Program-made: the position numbers and the translations under genes | Part shown: positions 27,640-36,747 of the stretch, piece after piece | How positions within the stretch are numbered: position 1 is the first letter of the stretch | Layout: every line of letters begins with the position of its first letter | Source: Halanaeroarchaeum sulfurireducens | Lineage (GTDB): Archaea > Halobacteriota > Halobacteria > Halobacteriales > Halobacteriaceae | Direction: 5' to 3' | Assembly (NCBI RefSeq): GCF_001011115.1 | Contig: NZ_CP008874.1 | Coordinates: 620,001 to 684,000, forward strand | DNA length: 64,000 nucleotides | Notes under the pieces: model-generated | The model's database searches: none | The model's input: the letters and a program-made list of their open reading frames with translations, nothing else | Told to the model about the DNA's origin: nothing

Positions 27640-28158
27640 ATGAGCGACGAGACGCCCGTCGAGGAACGGATCGGCACGGCGCTTTCGGCGACCGATCAGA
27701 CCCTGGCGACGGCGGAATCTTGTACCGGCGGACTCATCGGATCGCTCCTGACCGACGTACCCGGTTCGAGCGACTATTTCGACCGTGCGTACGTCACCTA
27801 TTCGTACGATGCGAAACTCGATCTGGGGGTCGCCCGGGAGACACTCGACGAATACGGCGCGGTCAGCGAACCGGTCGCGGCGGCGATGGCGCGTGGCAGT
27901 CGCGACCGTGCGGGGACGACGTGGGGTGTCGCCACCACCGGGGTCGCCGGGCCGACCGGCGGCACCGACGAGAAGCCTGTCGGGACGGTGTACGTCGGGA
28001 TCGCGTACGCGGGCCCCTGGGGAACGGGGAATTCCTACACCACGGTCGAACGGCGGGAGTTCGCCGGCACTCGGACGGAGATCAAAACGAAAATCGCCAG
28101 ATGGGCCCTCGAACTGCTCGAACGGGAGATCGATCCGTCGTCGGTCAGTACACGCTGA
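27640..28158 (+). CDS. CinA-family nicotinamide-nucleotide amidohydrolase
   Basis: The protein (172 aa) is the C-terminal CinA/PncC domain alone, the common archaeal form. Family motifs are LATAESCTGGLIGSLLTDVP near residues 22-41, GAVSEPVAAAMARGSR, and TTGVAGPTGGTDEKPVGTVY. PncC enzymes recycle nicotinamide mononucleotide to nicotinate mononucleotide in NAD metabolism. The start ATG 27640 opens the compact domain. Its 3' end overlaps the convergent PHP gene by 14 bases. Confidence 0.92.
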   Translation: MSDETPVEERIGTALSATDQTLATAESCTGGLIGSLLTDVPGSSDYFDRAYVTYSYDAKLDLGVARETLDEYGAVSEPVAAAMARGSRDRAGTTWGVATTGVAGPTGGTDEKPVGTVYVGIAYAGPWGTGNSYTTVERREFAGTRTEIKTKIARWALELLEREIDPSSVSTR

Positions 28159-28897
28159 CGTCGTCGAACGCGCCGTCGTACGCGATGTGGTCTGGGTGGG
28201 TGGGCTCCAGCCCCGAGAGCAGAAGTCTGTCGATTTTTTTCCAGGTGTTCTCGTACCCGAGGTGCCCCTTCTCGAGCGCGCAGCGTGTCCGATGGCCCAG
28301 GCCCGTCCGTCGCTCGACCCTGCGGTCGGCTTCCGAAACGATCGCGTCGAGTAGCTCCTCGGTCGACGAGATAGTCCGGTCGAACTCCGTCCAGACCTCC
28401 CCGACCGTTCGTTCCAGGTGGGCGTACGACGAGCCGAAGGCGGGAATCCCGATCTCGTCGACGAGCTGGCGCGCGACGTCGTTGTGCCGGGACAGGTGTT
28501 TGGGGTTGTACACCTCGAGGGCGTCGACGATCCCGTCGTAGCGTTTCAGGTCATCCTCGTCGAGGCTCACCGTCAGGAAGTCGGGATGTGGGACGAGCGT
28601 CGCGCCGGCGCTTCTCTCGAGGGCGTCCATCGCACCGGAGAGGGAGATGAAATCCGGGATGGGCTCCGTGAGGCCGATTCCGAGGACGTGTTTGCGATTG
28701 CGCCAGGTACCCGTGAAAATCTCCCGCGCCGGGACGACCAGCAGGTCGTCGTCCGAGTACCGTTTCGCTCGTGCCTCGATGGTCGTCACCCTGGTGAAGT
28801 GAGGGGCGTAGACGAGGACGTCGATCCCGCGGGCCTTCGCCAGCCGGACGACGCGGTCGTTCAGGACCTTCACGTGGAAGTCGACGCGGGTCGCCAC
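28145..28897 (-). CDS. PHP-domain-associated protein
   Basis: The 250-residue protein begins VDFHVKVLNDRVVRLAKARG. It has PHP-family features (ARGIDVLVYAPHFT, VVPAREIFTG, ATLVPHPDFLTVS, AFGSSYAHLE) that match metal-dependent phosphoesterases. The classical HxH start is not intact: the first motif reads DFHVKV, so one metal ligand may be missing. Activity is uncertain. GTG 28897 is used as the start because it opens the core and no ATG lies nearby. It converges with cinA. Confidence 0.82.
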   Translation of the reverse strand: MATRVDFHVKVLNDRVVRLAKARGIDVLVYAPHFTRVTTIEARAKRYSDDDLLVVPAREIFTGTWRNRKHVLGIGLTEPIPDFISLSGAMDALERSAGATLVPHPDFLTVSLDEDDLKRYDGIVDALEVYNPKHLSRHNDVARQLVDEIGIPAFGSSYAHLERTVGEVWTEFDRTISSTEELLDAIVSEADRRVERRTGLGHRTRCALEKGHLGYENTWKKIDRLLLSGLEPTHPDHIAYDGAFDDVSVY

Positions 28898-28969
28898 GCG
28901 TATCCCTTGTCCGCTGGGTACTTTGCTGGTTACGGTTCTCTCCTGCTGGCTCCGAAATGACGGAAACTC

Positions 28970-28976
28970 TTATTTA
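28970..28976 (+). promoter_or_regulatory. TATA box of the zinc-finger gene
   Basis: TTATTTA is centred 27 bases upstream of ATG 29000, giving a leaderless transcript. Confidence 0.55.
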
Positions 28977-28999
28977 GGTGTTTCGACTACTGTGTACTG

Positions 29000-29326
29000 A
29001 TGGATTCCTGGACCTGTGCAATCGGCGACTGTGCGGCGTCGTTCGACGATCTCGAAGCGCTCGTCGCCCACCAGGTCACCACCCACGAACCGCATCGATG
29101 TCGGATCTGCGATGAGATCGTCCCGGAAGGGTTTTTCGCGATCCGACACGCCGTCGAGGAACACTCCCGGGCGGAGTACGTTCGTCACTACGATGCCGAC
29201 TCTGATGCCATCCGACTTCGAGAATCGGTCGTCGAACGGGTATCCGACGCGATCGACGTCGAGGCCCTGCAACGCCGGCTGGACGCCGCGGAACCGGACC
29301 GACCACGCGCCGAAGTGATCGAATGA
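29000..29326 (+). CDS. C2H2-type zinc-finger protein
   Basis: This 108-residue protein has two Cys2-His2-like fingers. The first is CAIGDCAASFDDLEALVAHQ followed by VTTHE (C-x4-C ... H-x4-H). The second is CRICDEIVPEGFFAIRHAVEEH. A charged helical tail follows. Haloarchaea hold many such small fingers that are thought to bind DNA or proteins. No partner is evident from context. A structured non-coding segment follows its stop. Confidence 0.85.
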   Translation: MDSWTCAIGDCAASFDDLEALVAHQVTTHEPHRCRICDEIVPEGFFAIRHAVEEHSRAEYVRHYDADSDAIRLRESVVERVSDAIDVEALQRRLDAAEPDRPRAEVIE

Positions 29327-29339
29327 TCGGAGGAACTCA

Positions 29340-29460
29340 GCAGTTTCAAGGCGGAGCCCCTGGCCTCAAGTTGTGAGGGATCGGAGATCCCTCTGACCAT
29401 CCGAACGGGCCTATGGCCCGTGAGGAGAGAGCGAGGACTTCTGACGGCCAGTCGGAGGCA
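29340..29460 (+). ncRNA. candidate structured RNA or solo element with several hairpins
   Basis: This stretch lies between two convergent genes and has no gene of its own. It contains CCTCA (29364-29368) that can pair with TGAGG (29374-29378); GAGGGATC (29375-29382) that can pair with GATCCCTC (29386-29393); and ACGGGCC-TAT-GGCCCGT (29405-29421). The first two stems exclude each other. Possible readings are a 3' UTR terminator, a stand-alone RNA, or the scar of a small element such as an IS200/IS605-type end. Strand is assigned as plus only because the upstream gene is plus. Confidence 0.4.
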
Positions 29461-29483
29461 CGACGCGAGTAGGCCGGGGTTGG

Positions 29484-29921
29484 TTACCGTTCGTCGCTGT
29501 CCAGTACCCGGATCTGGTCGCCACGGACGGTGACCGGTATCGGGACGGTCGCCTCGTAGAGTTCCACCGTCACCTGGTCTTTGCCCTCGTCGATGCGCTG
29601 GACCTGTGCCTTCTCTCCTTTGAACGGGCCGGCGATGAGTTCGACGATGTCTCCCTCTGCGATACCCTCGACGTCCGGTTTCGGCGAGAGGAAGTGTTCC
29701 ACCTCGCCGATACCGCTCTCGCCGGGAACGACCGACCGGGCGTGGGGAATGTCGTCGAGAACACGTTCGAGAACGGCGGTCCCCTCGGCCTCCGCCATGA
29801 CGTAACTCGTCAGGGATTCCGGGGCGATCACCGCGTGAACCTCGTCTTCCTCGCGGTTGGCGATCATGCTGGCCACTGTCTGTTCCTGGCTCGCCGTGGT
29901 TTTGACGGCGTATATCGGCAC
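29484..29921 (-). CDS. spt5: transcription elongation factor Spt5 (NusG homologue)
   Basis: The protein (145 aa) has the NGN domain (VPIYAVKTTASQEQTVASMI, PHARSVVPGESGIGEVEHFL), followed by a KOW domain (GDIVELIAGPFKGEKAQVQR). Spt5 clamps RNA polymerase with Spt4 to raise processivity. The GTG start at 29921 follows the secE stop by two bases. An upstream extension of the same frame overlaps secE and is not used. The secE-spt5 order is the usual archaeal pair. Confidence 0.94.
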   Translation of the reverse strand: MPIYAVKTTASQEQTVASMIANREEDEVHAVIAPESLTSYVMAEAEGTAVLERVLDDIPHARSVVPGESGIGEVEHFLSPKPDVEGIAEGDIVELIAGPFKGEKAQVQRIDEGKDQVTVELYEATVPIPVTVRGDQIRVLDSDER

Positions 29922-29923
29922 GG

Positions 29924-30094
29924 TCAGGCCCCCGGGAGGACGCTCATGATGAGGAAGATGATGAATCCCATCAGGCCGATTAGCAGTATGCCCGCCCCCG
30001 CAATCAGGGAAACCTGGGAAAATTCTCCCCATCCCGGCGTGCTGGCGAGCTTGAGCACGCGCGTATACGCAGAGAGCTCGTACGGTACTTCCAT
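29924..30094 (-). CDS. secE: protein translocase subunit SecE (Sec61 gamma)
   Basis: A 56-residue single-pass membrane protein: MEVPYELSAYTRVLKLASTP, then GWGEFSQVSLIAGAG and the membrane helix ILLIGLMGFIIFLIMSV. This is the size and shape of archaeal SecE, which clamps the SecY pore in the membrane. It is followed two bases later by spt5 (GTG 29921), the classical neighbour. Upstream the minus strand has a TATA-like TAGATAGAAAA around 30118-30130, overlapping the transducer stop codon, so it probably has its own promoter. Confidence 0.92.
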   Translation of the reverse strand: MEVPYELSAYTRVLKLASTPGWGEFSQVSLIAGAGILLIGLMGFIIFLIMSVLPGA

Positions 30095-30125
30095 GATATC
30101 GAGTTCGCGACCCGGGCTTTTCTAT

Positions 30126-31766
30126 CTATTGATGACCGCCCGACCCCTCGGCGAGTTCCTCGATGGACTCATCGATATCCGCGACCTGCTGGGTTTGCTC
30201 TTCCGTCGCGGCGGCGACCTCCGAAACCTCCTCGGAGACGGTCTGGGCCTTTTCCTGTGCACCGTCGACCATCGCTGCGATCTCCTCTGCGCTCGCCGCC
30301 TGGTCGTCGGTCACGTCCGATACCTCCTCGATGCCCTCGACGGCCTCCTCGACGGCGTCGGCGATCTCGTCGAGGGTCTCCATCGCCGCGTCGACTTCCT
30401 CGACGCCGCTCTCGATGCGGGTTTCCGTCTCTTCTAGGCTTTCGACGGTCTGTTCGGTCCCGGTCTGTACCTCGTCGATGAGCGACTCGATCTCGCCGGC
30501 CTGCGTTTTCGACTCCTCAGCGAGATCCTTGATCTCGTTGGCGACGACCGCGAAGCCGTCGCCGCCCTCGTCGGCACGGGCCGCCTCGATGTTCGCGTTG
30601 AGTGCAAGGAGGTTCGTCTGGTCGGCGATGTCGTCGATGACTTCGATGACTTCGTCGATCTGCTCGACGGTCGTACGCAACGTGTCGAAATCCGAGCGGA
30701 CCGACGTACTCGCCTCGCTCACTTCTTCCATTACCGATCCGATCTCGCCGGCGAGTTCGCGTCCGTCCTCGGCCCGATTGCGGGCGCGCTGGCTCGTCTC
30801 TGCGACGTTGTCGGCACTCGAGGCCACCTCCTCGATCGTGGCGGAGAGATTCGACACCTCCCCTGCGACCTCGGCGGTACTCTCGGACTGTTCGTTCGCG
30901 AGTCGGTCTATCTCTCGAGCGCTCTCCGCGACCGACTCGGTCGCGTCGTGAAGTTCGCCCGTCCGGTTCGAGACGTCCCCGACGAGCGTCTGGAGTTGTT
31001 CGCCCATCTTATTGAGTTCGGCGACGACGCCCGCCAGATCGGCGTCGATGTTCTCGTCACCCTGGAAGGTGGCACGGGCCCCCAGATTCCCGTTTTTCAT
31101 CTGTTTCATCGTCGCTTCGACCTCCTCGACGAGGGCGATGATCCCCTGGTTTCGCAGTACCTCTTCCGTCCGATCCTGGACCATCTCCACGACGCCGACC
31201 AGTTCGCCGTCCCGGTAGAGTGGCGAGGCGCTGAACGAAATGTGCCGTTCCTCCCCGTGCGCGTCGAGCATCGTGCTCGTGTCCCGATAGAGGGTGTAAT
31301 CCAGCTCGACGACTCGCGGTACCCCGAACTCCTCGTCTGCGTTCTCCGGTGCCTCGAGGACCTTGTCGGCGAGCGTCTGCGCGCGCCGGCCGTCGTGGTA
31401 GAACGACTCCGACGCCTGATCGTTGGCCTTTGCTTCGGCTTCGGTATCTCCCGTCAATTCGGCCAACGCTTCGTTCCAGTGGACGACGTCGCCATCCGCG
31501 TCGAGAACGAATATCGGCGTCCCGATGCGACCGAGGATCGCGCGGAAACCGAGCGGGAACCCCTCATCAACACGGTCTGGGGGTGCGTCGTCATCGTCCG
31601 CAGCGGTCACGTCGGCATCGCCCGCTTCCATCATCGTCGGTTGTTGTACCTGCCCGCCGTCGCTCCGTGCGACGTCCGGCGATTCGTTCGAGCGTGTCTG
31701 TGTCGCCTGGTCGTCACCATCCGTCTGCCCCTGGCCGAAGAGGAGTCGTTTGAGCCTATGTATCAT
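30126..31766 (-). CDS. soluble methyl-accepting chemotaxis transducer with PAS domain
   Basis: The protein (546 aa) has no membrane helix. A PAS domain near residues 72-195 ([20 protein letters not shown]) precedes a HAMP-like linker and a long coiled-coil signalling domain. The tip is [20 protein letters not shown]. It should signal to CheA/CheW in the cytoplasm, like soluble haloarchaeal transducers; the ligand of the PAS domain is not evident. The gene lies between ftsZ and secE, which are adjacent in many haloarchaea. ATG 31766 begins the protein. Confidence 0.92.
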   Translation of the reverse strand: MIHRLKRLLFGQGQTDGDDQATQTRSNESPDVARSDGGQVQQPTMMEAGDADVTAADDDDAPPDRVDEGFPLGFRAILGRIGTPIFVLDADGDVVHWNEALAELTGDTEAEAKANDQASESFYHDGRRAQTLADKVLEAPENADEEFGVPRVVELDYTLYRDTSTMLDAHGEERHISFSASPLYRDGELVGVVEMVQDRTEEVLRNQGIIALVEEVEATMKQMKNGNLGARATFQGDENIDADLAGVVAELNKMGEQLQTLVGDVSNRTGELHDATESVAESAREIDRLANEQSESTAEVAGEVSNLSATIEEVASSADNVAETSQRARNRAEDGRELAGEIGSVMEEVSEASTSVRSDFDTLRTTVEQIDEVIEVIDDIADQTNLLALNANIEAARADEGGDGFAVVANEIKDLAEESKTQAGEIESLIDEVQTGTEQTVESLEETETRIESGVEEVDAAMETLDEIADAVEEAVEGIEEVSDVTDDQAASAEEIAAMVDGAQEKAQTVSEEVSEVAAATEEQTQQVADIDESIEELAEGSGGHQ

Positions 31767-31877
31767 GGTATCCGGTTCCCACGGTGGGTCTCTATTGGGA
31801 CCATCGGGTCCGGCATAATGAATGATTCGACGAAACTATCACGGATAATAATCGGACGGCGACGGGAGACGAAACGG

Positions 31878-33011
31878 CTACTCGACGAAGTCGATGTCTT
31901 CCATATCCTGGGCCGCGGCCGTCTGATCCTCGGCGCGGCCGTAGATCTGGGGCGACCTGACGCCCGTGACGACGACCATCGTGCGCATACGCTCGTCCAG
32001 TTCGTCGTCGATGGAGGTGCCCCAGATGATGCGAGCGTCCGGGTCGATCCGATCGTAGATCTCCTCGACGACGCCCTCGGCCTCCTCGATCGACATATCG
32101 GGACCGCCGGTCACGTTGACGAGTGCGGAGTTCGCCCCCGAGATATCGACGTCCAGGAGTGGCGATCGGAGGGCCTCGCGAACCGATTCGGTGGCCTTAC
32201 TGTCCGTCTCGGACTCGCCGAGTCCGATCATCGCGACGCCCCCCTTCTCCATGACGGTGCGAACGTCGGCGAAGTCGAGGTTGACAAGTCCTGGCTTCGT
32301 GATGAGTTCTGTAATTCCCTTTACAGATCGCATCAGGATCTCGTCGGAGATCTTGAACGCCTTCCGGACGGGAAGTTTGCCGACGGAATCCAGGAGGCGA
32401 TCGTTCGGAACCACGATGACGGTGTCGGCCACGTCCCGGAGTCGTTCGAGACCGGCCTCCGCGTTCGTCCGCCGGACCTCGCCCTCGGCGGTGAACGGGG
32501 TCGTTACGACCGCGATTGTGAGCGCGCCCTGTTCTTTCGCAGCTTTCGCGACCACCGGTGCGGAACCGGTGCCCGTGCCGCCTCCTAGTCCTGCCGTGAC
32601 GAACACCATGTCCGAGCCCGTGATCGACTCGCGGATCTCGTCCTGACTTTCGAGGGCGGCCTCTTCGCCCACCTGGGGGAGCGACCCGGCACCGCGGCCC
32701 TGGGTCTTCTCCTTGCCCATGAGTATCTTGCTGTCGGCCTCGATGTCCACAAGGTGCTGGACGTCGGTGTTCGTGGCGACGAGGGACGCCCCGTGGATCC
32801 CCTCGTCGAACATTCGGTCGATGGTGTTGCTCCCCGCACCGCCACAGCCGACGACCGTGATCTCGGTCTGGAGGCTCTCGAGAACGTCTTTGAGCTCCTC
32901 GTCGGTCGTGGTCTCGGTCCGCGTGTCGTCCTGGGCGGGCGGCGCACCATCCCCCGAAGCCGGCGATTCCGCTTCGGCTTCGTCGATTGCGTCCTCGACA
33001 ATCGAATCCAT
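31878..33011 (-). CDS. ftsZ: cell division protein FtsZ (FtsZ1-type)
   Basis: The protein (377 aa) has the tubulin-like GTPase features: N-terminal [13 protein letters not shown], the tubulin signature [16 protein letters not shown], and a T7 loop with [15 protein letters not shown]. The extra acidic N-terminal 45 residues and the short C-terminal tail (MEDIDFVE) resemble haloarchaeal FtsZ1. FtsZ polymerises at mid-cell to drive division. Haloarchaea usually have two FtsZ genes, and the number here is not certain from this locus alone, although the downstream secE-spt5 context points to FtsZ1. Confidence 0.95.
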   Translation of the reverse strand: MDSIVEDAIDEAEAESPASGDGAPPAQDDTRTETTTDEELKDVLESLQTEITVVGCGGAGSNTIDRMFDEGIHGASLVATNTDVQHLVDIEADSKILMGKEKTQGRGAGSLPQVGEEAALESQDEIRESITGSDMVFVTAGLGGGTGTGSAPVVAKAAKEQGALTIAVVTTPFTAEGEVRRTNAEAGLERLRDVADTVIVVPNDRLLDSVGKLPVRKAFKISDEILMRSVKGITELITKPGLVNLDFADVRTVMEKGGVAMIGLGESETDSKATESVREALRSPLLDVDISGANSALVNVTGGPDMSIEEAEGVVEEIYDRIDPDARIIWGTSIDDELDERMRTMVVVTGVRSPQIYGRAEDQTAAAQDMEDIDFVE

Positions 33012-33071
33012 CTTTGATACACCGATACCGGACCGAGGTTCATTACCTTTCCCCTCCGCGTCTGCCCCGCG

Positions 33072-34364
33072 TCAGACGGTGAAGCGTCGCGTTTCTCGCG
33101 TTTGGACCCGTTCGGGCGAGATCCGTTCGCCGTCGACCTCGACCGGCTGACCGGCTGCGAGCTGGCCGAATTTCGGCCCCTCGGGGACGCCAGCTGCTTG
33201 CGCGGCCTCTGGGTCGAAGGCCGTCCGCTCCGCGACCACCACGCTTTCTTCCCGTTTGACGGCGTCGTACTCGGTCTGTAGCACCTCGATGAGATCGTCG
33301 ACGAGGTGTTCGCGGTCTCGCTGTGCGACGAACGCTGCCGATCCCTCGATCCGATTCCCGTTCTCCGCTGTCTCGTAGGCGACGGTCCAGGCTTCGACGA
33401 TCTCTCGAGTCCGTTCGGCGTCGATGGTCTCACATTCCCCGAGCAGGTCGTCGGGGAGCGATCGAACCACGACGGCGGAGGGGTCGGTGCGACGCGCGCC
33501 GAATCTGAGTCCGGACGCCACGTCGTCGAGTCGCCGCTCCACGGCGTCCACGAGGTCTCCGGGGATCCCAGTAGTCTCCCGTAGCCACCGTTCGCTGACG
33601 ACCCGGTAGCCGAGATCCTCGACGACCGATTCGACCTCTGGATAGTCCCCGTCGAAGACCGCCATCGACGCCCCACTCTCCGCGAACATTCGCTCGATCA
33701 GGTCCCGGTTTTCGTCTGGTGCCCCCAGTTCGTCGAGACTCCAGTCGGCGGCCACGTGGCCGACGGCGACGTCCGTCTCCAGCAGTAGTCTCGTCGGCCG
33801 GGGTGCGTAGTGGCTTCCACCGAACCCCACGACCGTTCGGTCGGGCTCACTCCCGTCCGTATCGAGGGACAGGATGCTCCGAGCGACTGCAGCCGCCCCC
33901 TCGGGGTCTTGCCACCCCGCTTCGTCGCTCCCGAGCTCGACGTACATCGCGGGCGCCCCGATGTCGGTCGGTCCGTGGTGGGTACACTCCATCGCGACGT
34001 CCCAGCCGTCGGGTGCGTTCGCCGCAAGCGACCGGACGGCCTGCCGGTGGGTTCCGGGACACGGCGTCGAGAGATCGCGATTCGCGCCGCCGTACTCCGC
34101 CTGGCCGAAGTTACCCGTGTAATGGGCGCTGAGGAGCCGTCCGGTCTCACCGGAGTGTCGCGATGCGAACACCACACAGTCGGGATCGTCGAAGGCCTCG
34201 GCGACGCGGTCGAGGTGGAGGTGAAAGTCCTCGAACTCGCGGAGTTCGAAGCCGTCGGTTCTGTATACGCCCGGTTCGCGTTCCTCCCAATCCGCGAGGT
34301 CGAACAGGTGCTCCGCGACGTGCGCCGAGGCGTCGTCGGCGGTGCTGACGACGATTCCGATCAC
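33072..34364 (-). CDS. dtdA: D-aminoacyl-tRNA deacylase (DtdA type)
   Basis: The protein (430 aa) removes D-amino acids from mischarged tRNA. DtdA features are IGIVVSTADDASAHVAEHLF, VVFASRHSGETGRLLSAHYT, DVAMECTHHGPTDIGAPAMY and VVGFGGSHYAPRPTRLLL, the last with the conserved metal-binding histidine motif. About 130 C-terminal residues extend past the core, as in other haloarchaeal members. It starts at GTG 34364. Confidence 0.93.
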   Translation of the reverse strand: MIGIVVSTADDASAHVAEHLFDLADWEEREPGVYRTDGFELREFEDFHLHLDRVAEAFDDPDCVVFASRHSGETGRLLSAHYTGNFGQAEYGGANRDLSTPCPGTHRQAVRSLAANAPDGWDVAMECTHHGPTDIGAPAMYVELGSDEAGWQDPEGAAAVARSILSLDTDGSEPDRTVVGFGGSHYAPRPTRLLLETDVAVGHVAADWSLDELGAPDENRDLIERMFAESGASMAVFDGDYPEVESVVEDLGYRVVSERWLRETTGIPGDLVDAVERRLDDVASGLRFGARRTDPSAVVVRSLPDDLLGECETIDAERTREIVEAWTVAYETAENGNRIEGSAAFVAQRDREHLVDDLIEVLQTEYDAVKREESVVVAERTAFDPEAAQAAGVPEGPKFGQLAAGQPVEVDGERISPERVQTRETRRFTV

Positions 34365-34426
34365 GAACCCGGGTAGGGCGACCGGTCAAAAAACTCCCCC
34401 GGTCTCCGGACGGGGCGACGCGCCGG

Positions 34427-35788
34427 TCACCCGATGTAGTACCGTACCGCCCGGCGAAGTGCCGATCGCGAGTCCGCAACGACGTCACGGATCGCCGCAC
34501 GCCGCTGTGCGAACAGGGCGAGCCCGAGGACGACGTACAGGGCCGCGTAGGCGTCGAGCATGGTGACGCTGAGCGCCTCCGCGCGTGCCGCCGGCAGGAG
34601 CTGGATGAGCGCGAACTCGGCGGCGACCTGGGAGACGAACAGGCCGAGCAAGAGGACGGCCTCGCGCCCGCTGATGGTGAAGTTGACGAGCACCGCGATG
34701 GCGAAGAAACTCTGGGCCGCCGTGATCCAGATCTCGGCCGCCTGCTTGGGTTCGAACGGGAGGGTCCCGAACTGCCCCAGGCCGAGACTGTACACGATGG
34801 CGAGGGTCCCGATGAGCAGCGTCCACTGATTGAGCTTCGAGGAGATGAGCGCATTGAACCCCGCGGTCGTTCGCGCCTTGTTGACGAGGTAGACGACCAC
34901 GATGAGTTCGGGGCTCTCGCTTGCGAGCGGCGCGATCCACTGGATCATGAAAAACGGCGGGAGGCCGAGGTTCTGACCGAGTACCTCGAGACCGTGGGCG
35001 AAGGGATGAACGGCCAGGTAAATGAGAACGCCTGAGTACAGGAACAGTACGATTGCTGTCGGAACCCGAACCGATCGGGGTCGCGCGTGGAAGTACGCCG
35101 GGACGCCGACCTGCTCGCCGACCTCCTCGACCTCGCCGGAGATGGCGATGGCGATGTACACGACGTACAGACCGACGAGCACGATGGTGTCGACGAGACC
35201 GATGCCGCCATCCAGCGGGACGAAGAAGGCGACGATCGTCGCCGCGAGAAGGAAGCCGATCTCGACGGAGATGTTGCGGTCGAGGTGGACGACGTCGGCG
35301 AGGACGCCGGAGCGATGCTCGATGGACTCGTCGGTGTGAGCCACCGAGCGATAGATACTGAACAGTGCGATCCCGGCCCACCCGATCCCGATGAGAATAC
35401 GGTTTGCACCCGTCATGTTCGCGACGGCGAGGTTGGCGTCGTGACACGCCCGGGCGATCCCCGAGGTCGCGGCGGTGGCACAGGCCTCCGTGGTCGCACC
35501 GCCCGTCCCCGCCTGCCAGGCGTAGAGCGCGTCGACGGCGTACTCGGGGGCGACGGCAAGCACTGCCAGGACGGCGATGGCGAAGGCCCGCGGCACGTCC
35601 TTTTCCGCGATTTCGGCCCCCCACGCGAGCAGGAACGAGGCACCCAGGATGGCGAGCCCCGCGACGGCGACGGTTGGGAGGGGGGACAGCGTCGAGGGGG
35701 GCCCGGTCCACCACACGACCATCCAGGGGATGGTCAGCCCGGCCGCCGCGGCGAGGACGAAAAGTGGGTGGCGTGCCCGCGAGAGCAT
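34427..35788 (-). CDS. Na+/Ca2+-exchanger-like cation antiporter
   Basis: The protein has about eleven hydrophobic helices. The conserved alpha-repeat motif of the exchanger family is seen in [20 protein letters not shown], with a second acidic repeat near [14 protein letters not shown]. CaCA members exchange Ca2+ (or H+) for Na+; the ion is not certain. ATG 35788 fits a TATA-like GATAAAG (about 35817-35823, minus strand) that gives a short leader. A GTG at 35812 would add eight residues and is an equally possible start. It is divergent from aroE. Confidence 0.88.
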   Translation of the reverse strand: MLSRARHPLFVLAAAAGLTIPWMVVWWTGPPSTLSPLPTVAVAGLAILGASFLLAWGAEIAEKDVPRAFAIAVLAVLAVAPEYAVDALYAWQAGTGGATTEACATAATSGIARACHDANLAVANMTGANRILIGIGWAGIALFSIYRSVAHTDESIEHRSGVLADVVHLDRNISVEIGFLLAATIVAFFVPLDGGIGLVDTIVLVGLYVVYIAIAISGEVEEVGEQVGVPAYFHARPRSVRVPTAIVLFLYSGVLIYLAVHPFAHGLEVLGQNLGLPPFFMIQWIAPLASESPELIVVVYLVNKARTTAGFNALISSKLNQWTLLIGTLAIVYSLGLGQFGTLPFEPKQAAEIWITAAQSFFAIAVLVNFTISGREAVLLLGLFVSQVAAEFALIQLLPAARAEALSVTMLDAYAALYVVLGLALFAQRRAAIRDVVADSRSALRRAVRYYIG

Positions 35789-35888
35789 TACGAGCGGATT
35801 TTCCGAGGCCACGACTCTTTATCTGTCGATCCGGTCGTGGTGGGGTACCGACCGTCGGTTTTACCTCGCACGGGCCGTGACTCGACCC

Positions 35889-36704
35889 ATGCAGGTCTTC
35901 GGACTCGTGGGAAATCCCGTCGGGCACTCGGTCTCGCCCGTGATGCACGAGGCAGCCTACGCCGAACGCGACATGGATGCTCGATACGTGACCTTCGAAC
36001 CGGACCCCGCGGCGCTCGCCGACGCCATCGCGGGCGCACGAGCACTGGGCATCGCGGGTCTCAACGTCACGATCCCGTTCAAGCAGGACGTTCTGGATCT
36101 GGTCGAACCGGACGATCTCGCCGCCCGCATCGGTTCGGTCAACACCATCGATTTCTCGGGCGACAGACCCACCGGGCACAACACGGACGCCGCCGGGGCG
36201 CGTCGGGCGCTGGCTCATCACGACGTGTCCCTCACGGATCGGACGGTACTCGTCGTCGGGGCGGGCGGGGCGGGGCGGGCGATCGCGTTCATGGCGGCCG
36301 ACGCTGATGCCGTCGTGCACGTCGCGAATCGGACGAAACGGACGGCGGTCGACCTCGCGGACGAGGTCGGTGGTACCGGTCACGGCCTCGACGCGTTGCC
36401 AGCGGTGGTTCCCGAGGCGGACGTCCTGATCAACGCCACGAGCGTCGGTATGGAGTCCACGGAGTCGCCCGTCCCCGCCGAAACGCTGCACGCAGACCTG
36501 ACCGTGATGGACGCCGTCTACACACCGCTCGAAACGAGATTGCTGCGGGATGCGGCCGCGGCGGGGGCGAGGACCATCGACGGGGCCTGGATGCTCCTCT
36601 TCCAGGGCGTTGAAGCCTTCGAGCGGTGGACGGGACGGTTGGCACCGGTGGACGCGATGAACCGCGCGGTCCGCGCGGCACTGGCGGACGACGCTGCGGT
36701 CTGA
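35889..36704 (+). CDS. aroE: shikimate 5-dehydrogenase
   Basis: This 271-residue enzyme reduces 3-dehydroshikimate with NADPH in aromatic amino-acid synthesis. It has [20 protein letters not shown] at the start (substrate loop with serines), [14 protein letters not shown] with the catalytic Lys, [11 protein letters not shown] with Asp, and the NADP fold [18 protein letters not shown] 35889 begins the conserved N-terminus. It is transcribed divergently from the antiporter gene, with a TATA-like TTTATC near 35818. Confidence 0.95.
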   Translation: MQVFGLVGNPVGHSVSPVMHEAAYAERDMDARYVTFEPDPAALADAIAGARALGIAGLNVTIPFKQDVLDLVEPDDLAARIGSVNTIDFSGDRPTGHNTDAAGARRALAHHDVSLTDRTVLVVGAGGAGRAIAFMAADADAVVHVANRTKRTAVDLADEVGGTGHGLDALPAVVPEADVLINATSVGMESTESPVPAETLHADLTVMDAVYTPLETRLLRDAAAAGARTIDGAWMLLFQGVEAFERWTGRLAPVDAMNRAVRAALADDAAV

Positions 36705-36713
36705 GACGACGAT

Positions 36714-36720
36714 CTATTTA
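36714..36720 (+). promoter_or_regulatory. TATA box of the gene at 36748
   Basis: CTATTTA is centred about 30 bases upstream of ATG 36748. Confidence 0.45.
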
Positions 36721-36747
36721 CCCTCGGTCCCGATAGTTCACCGTACA

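Noticed and set aside
34485-36491. 668-codon open frame on the minus strand
   Set aside because: It overlaps the antiporter gene in another frame and runs through aroE on the opposite strand; Arg/Gly/Pro-rich composition is typical of a shadow frame.
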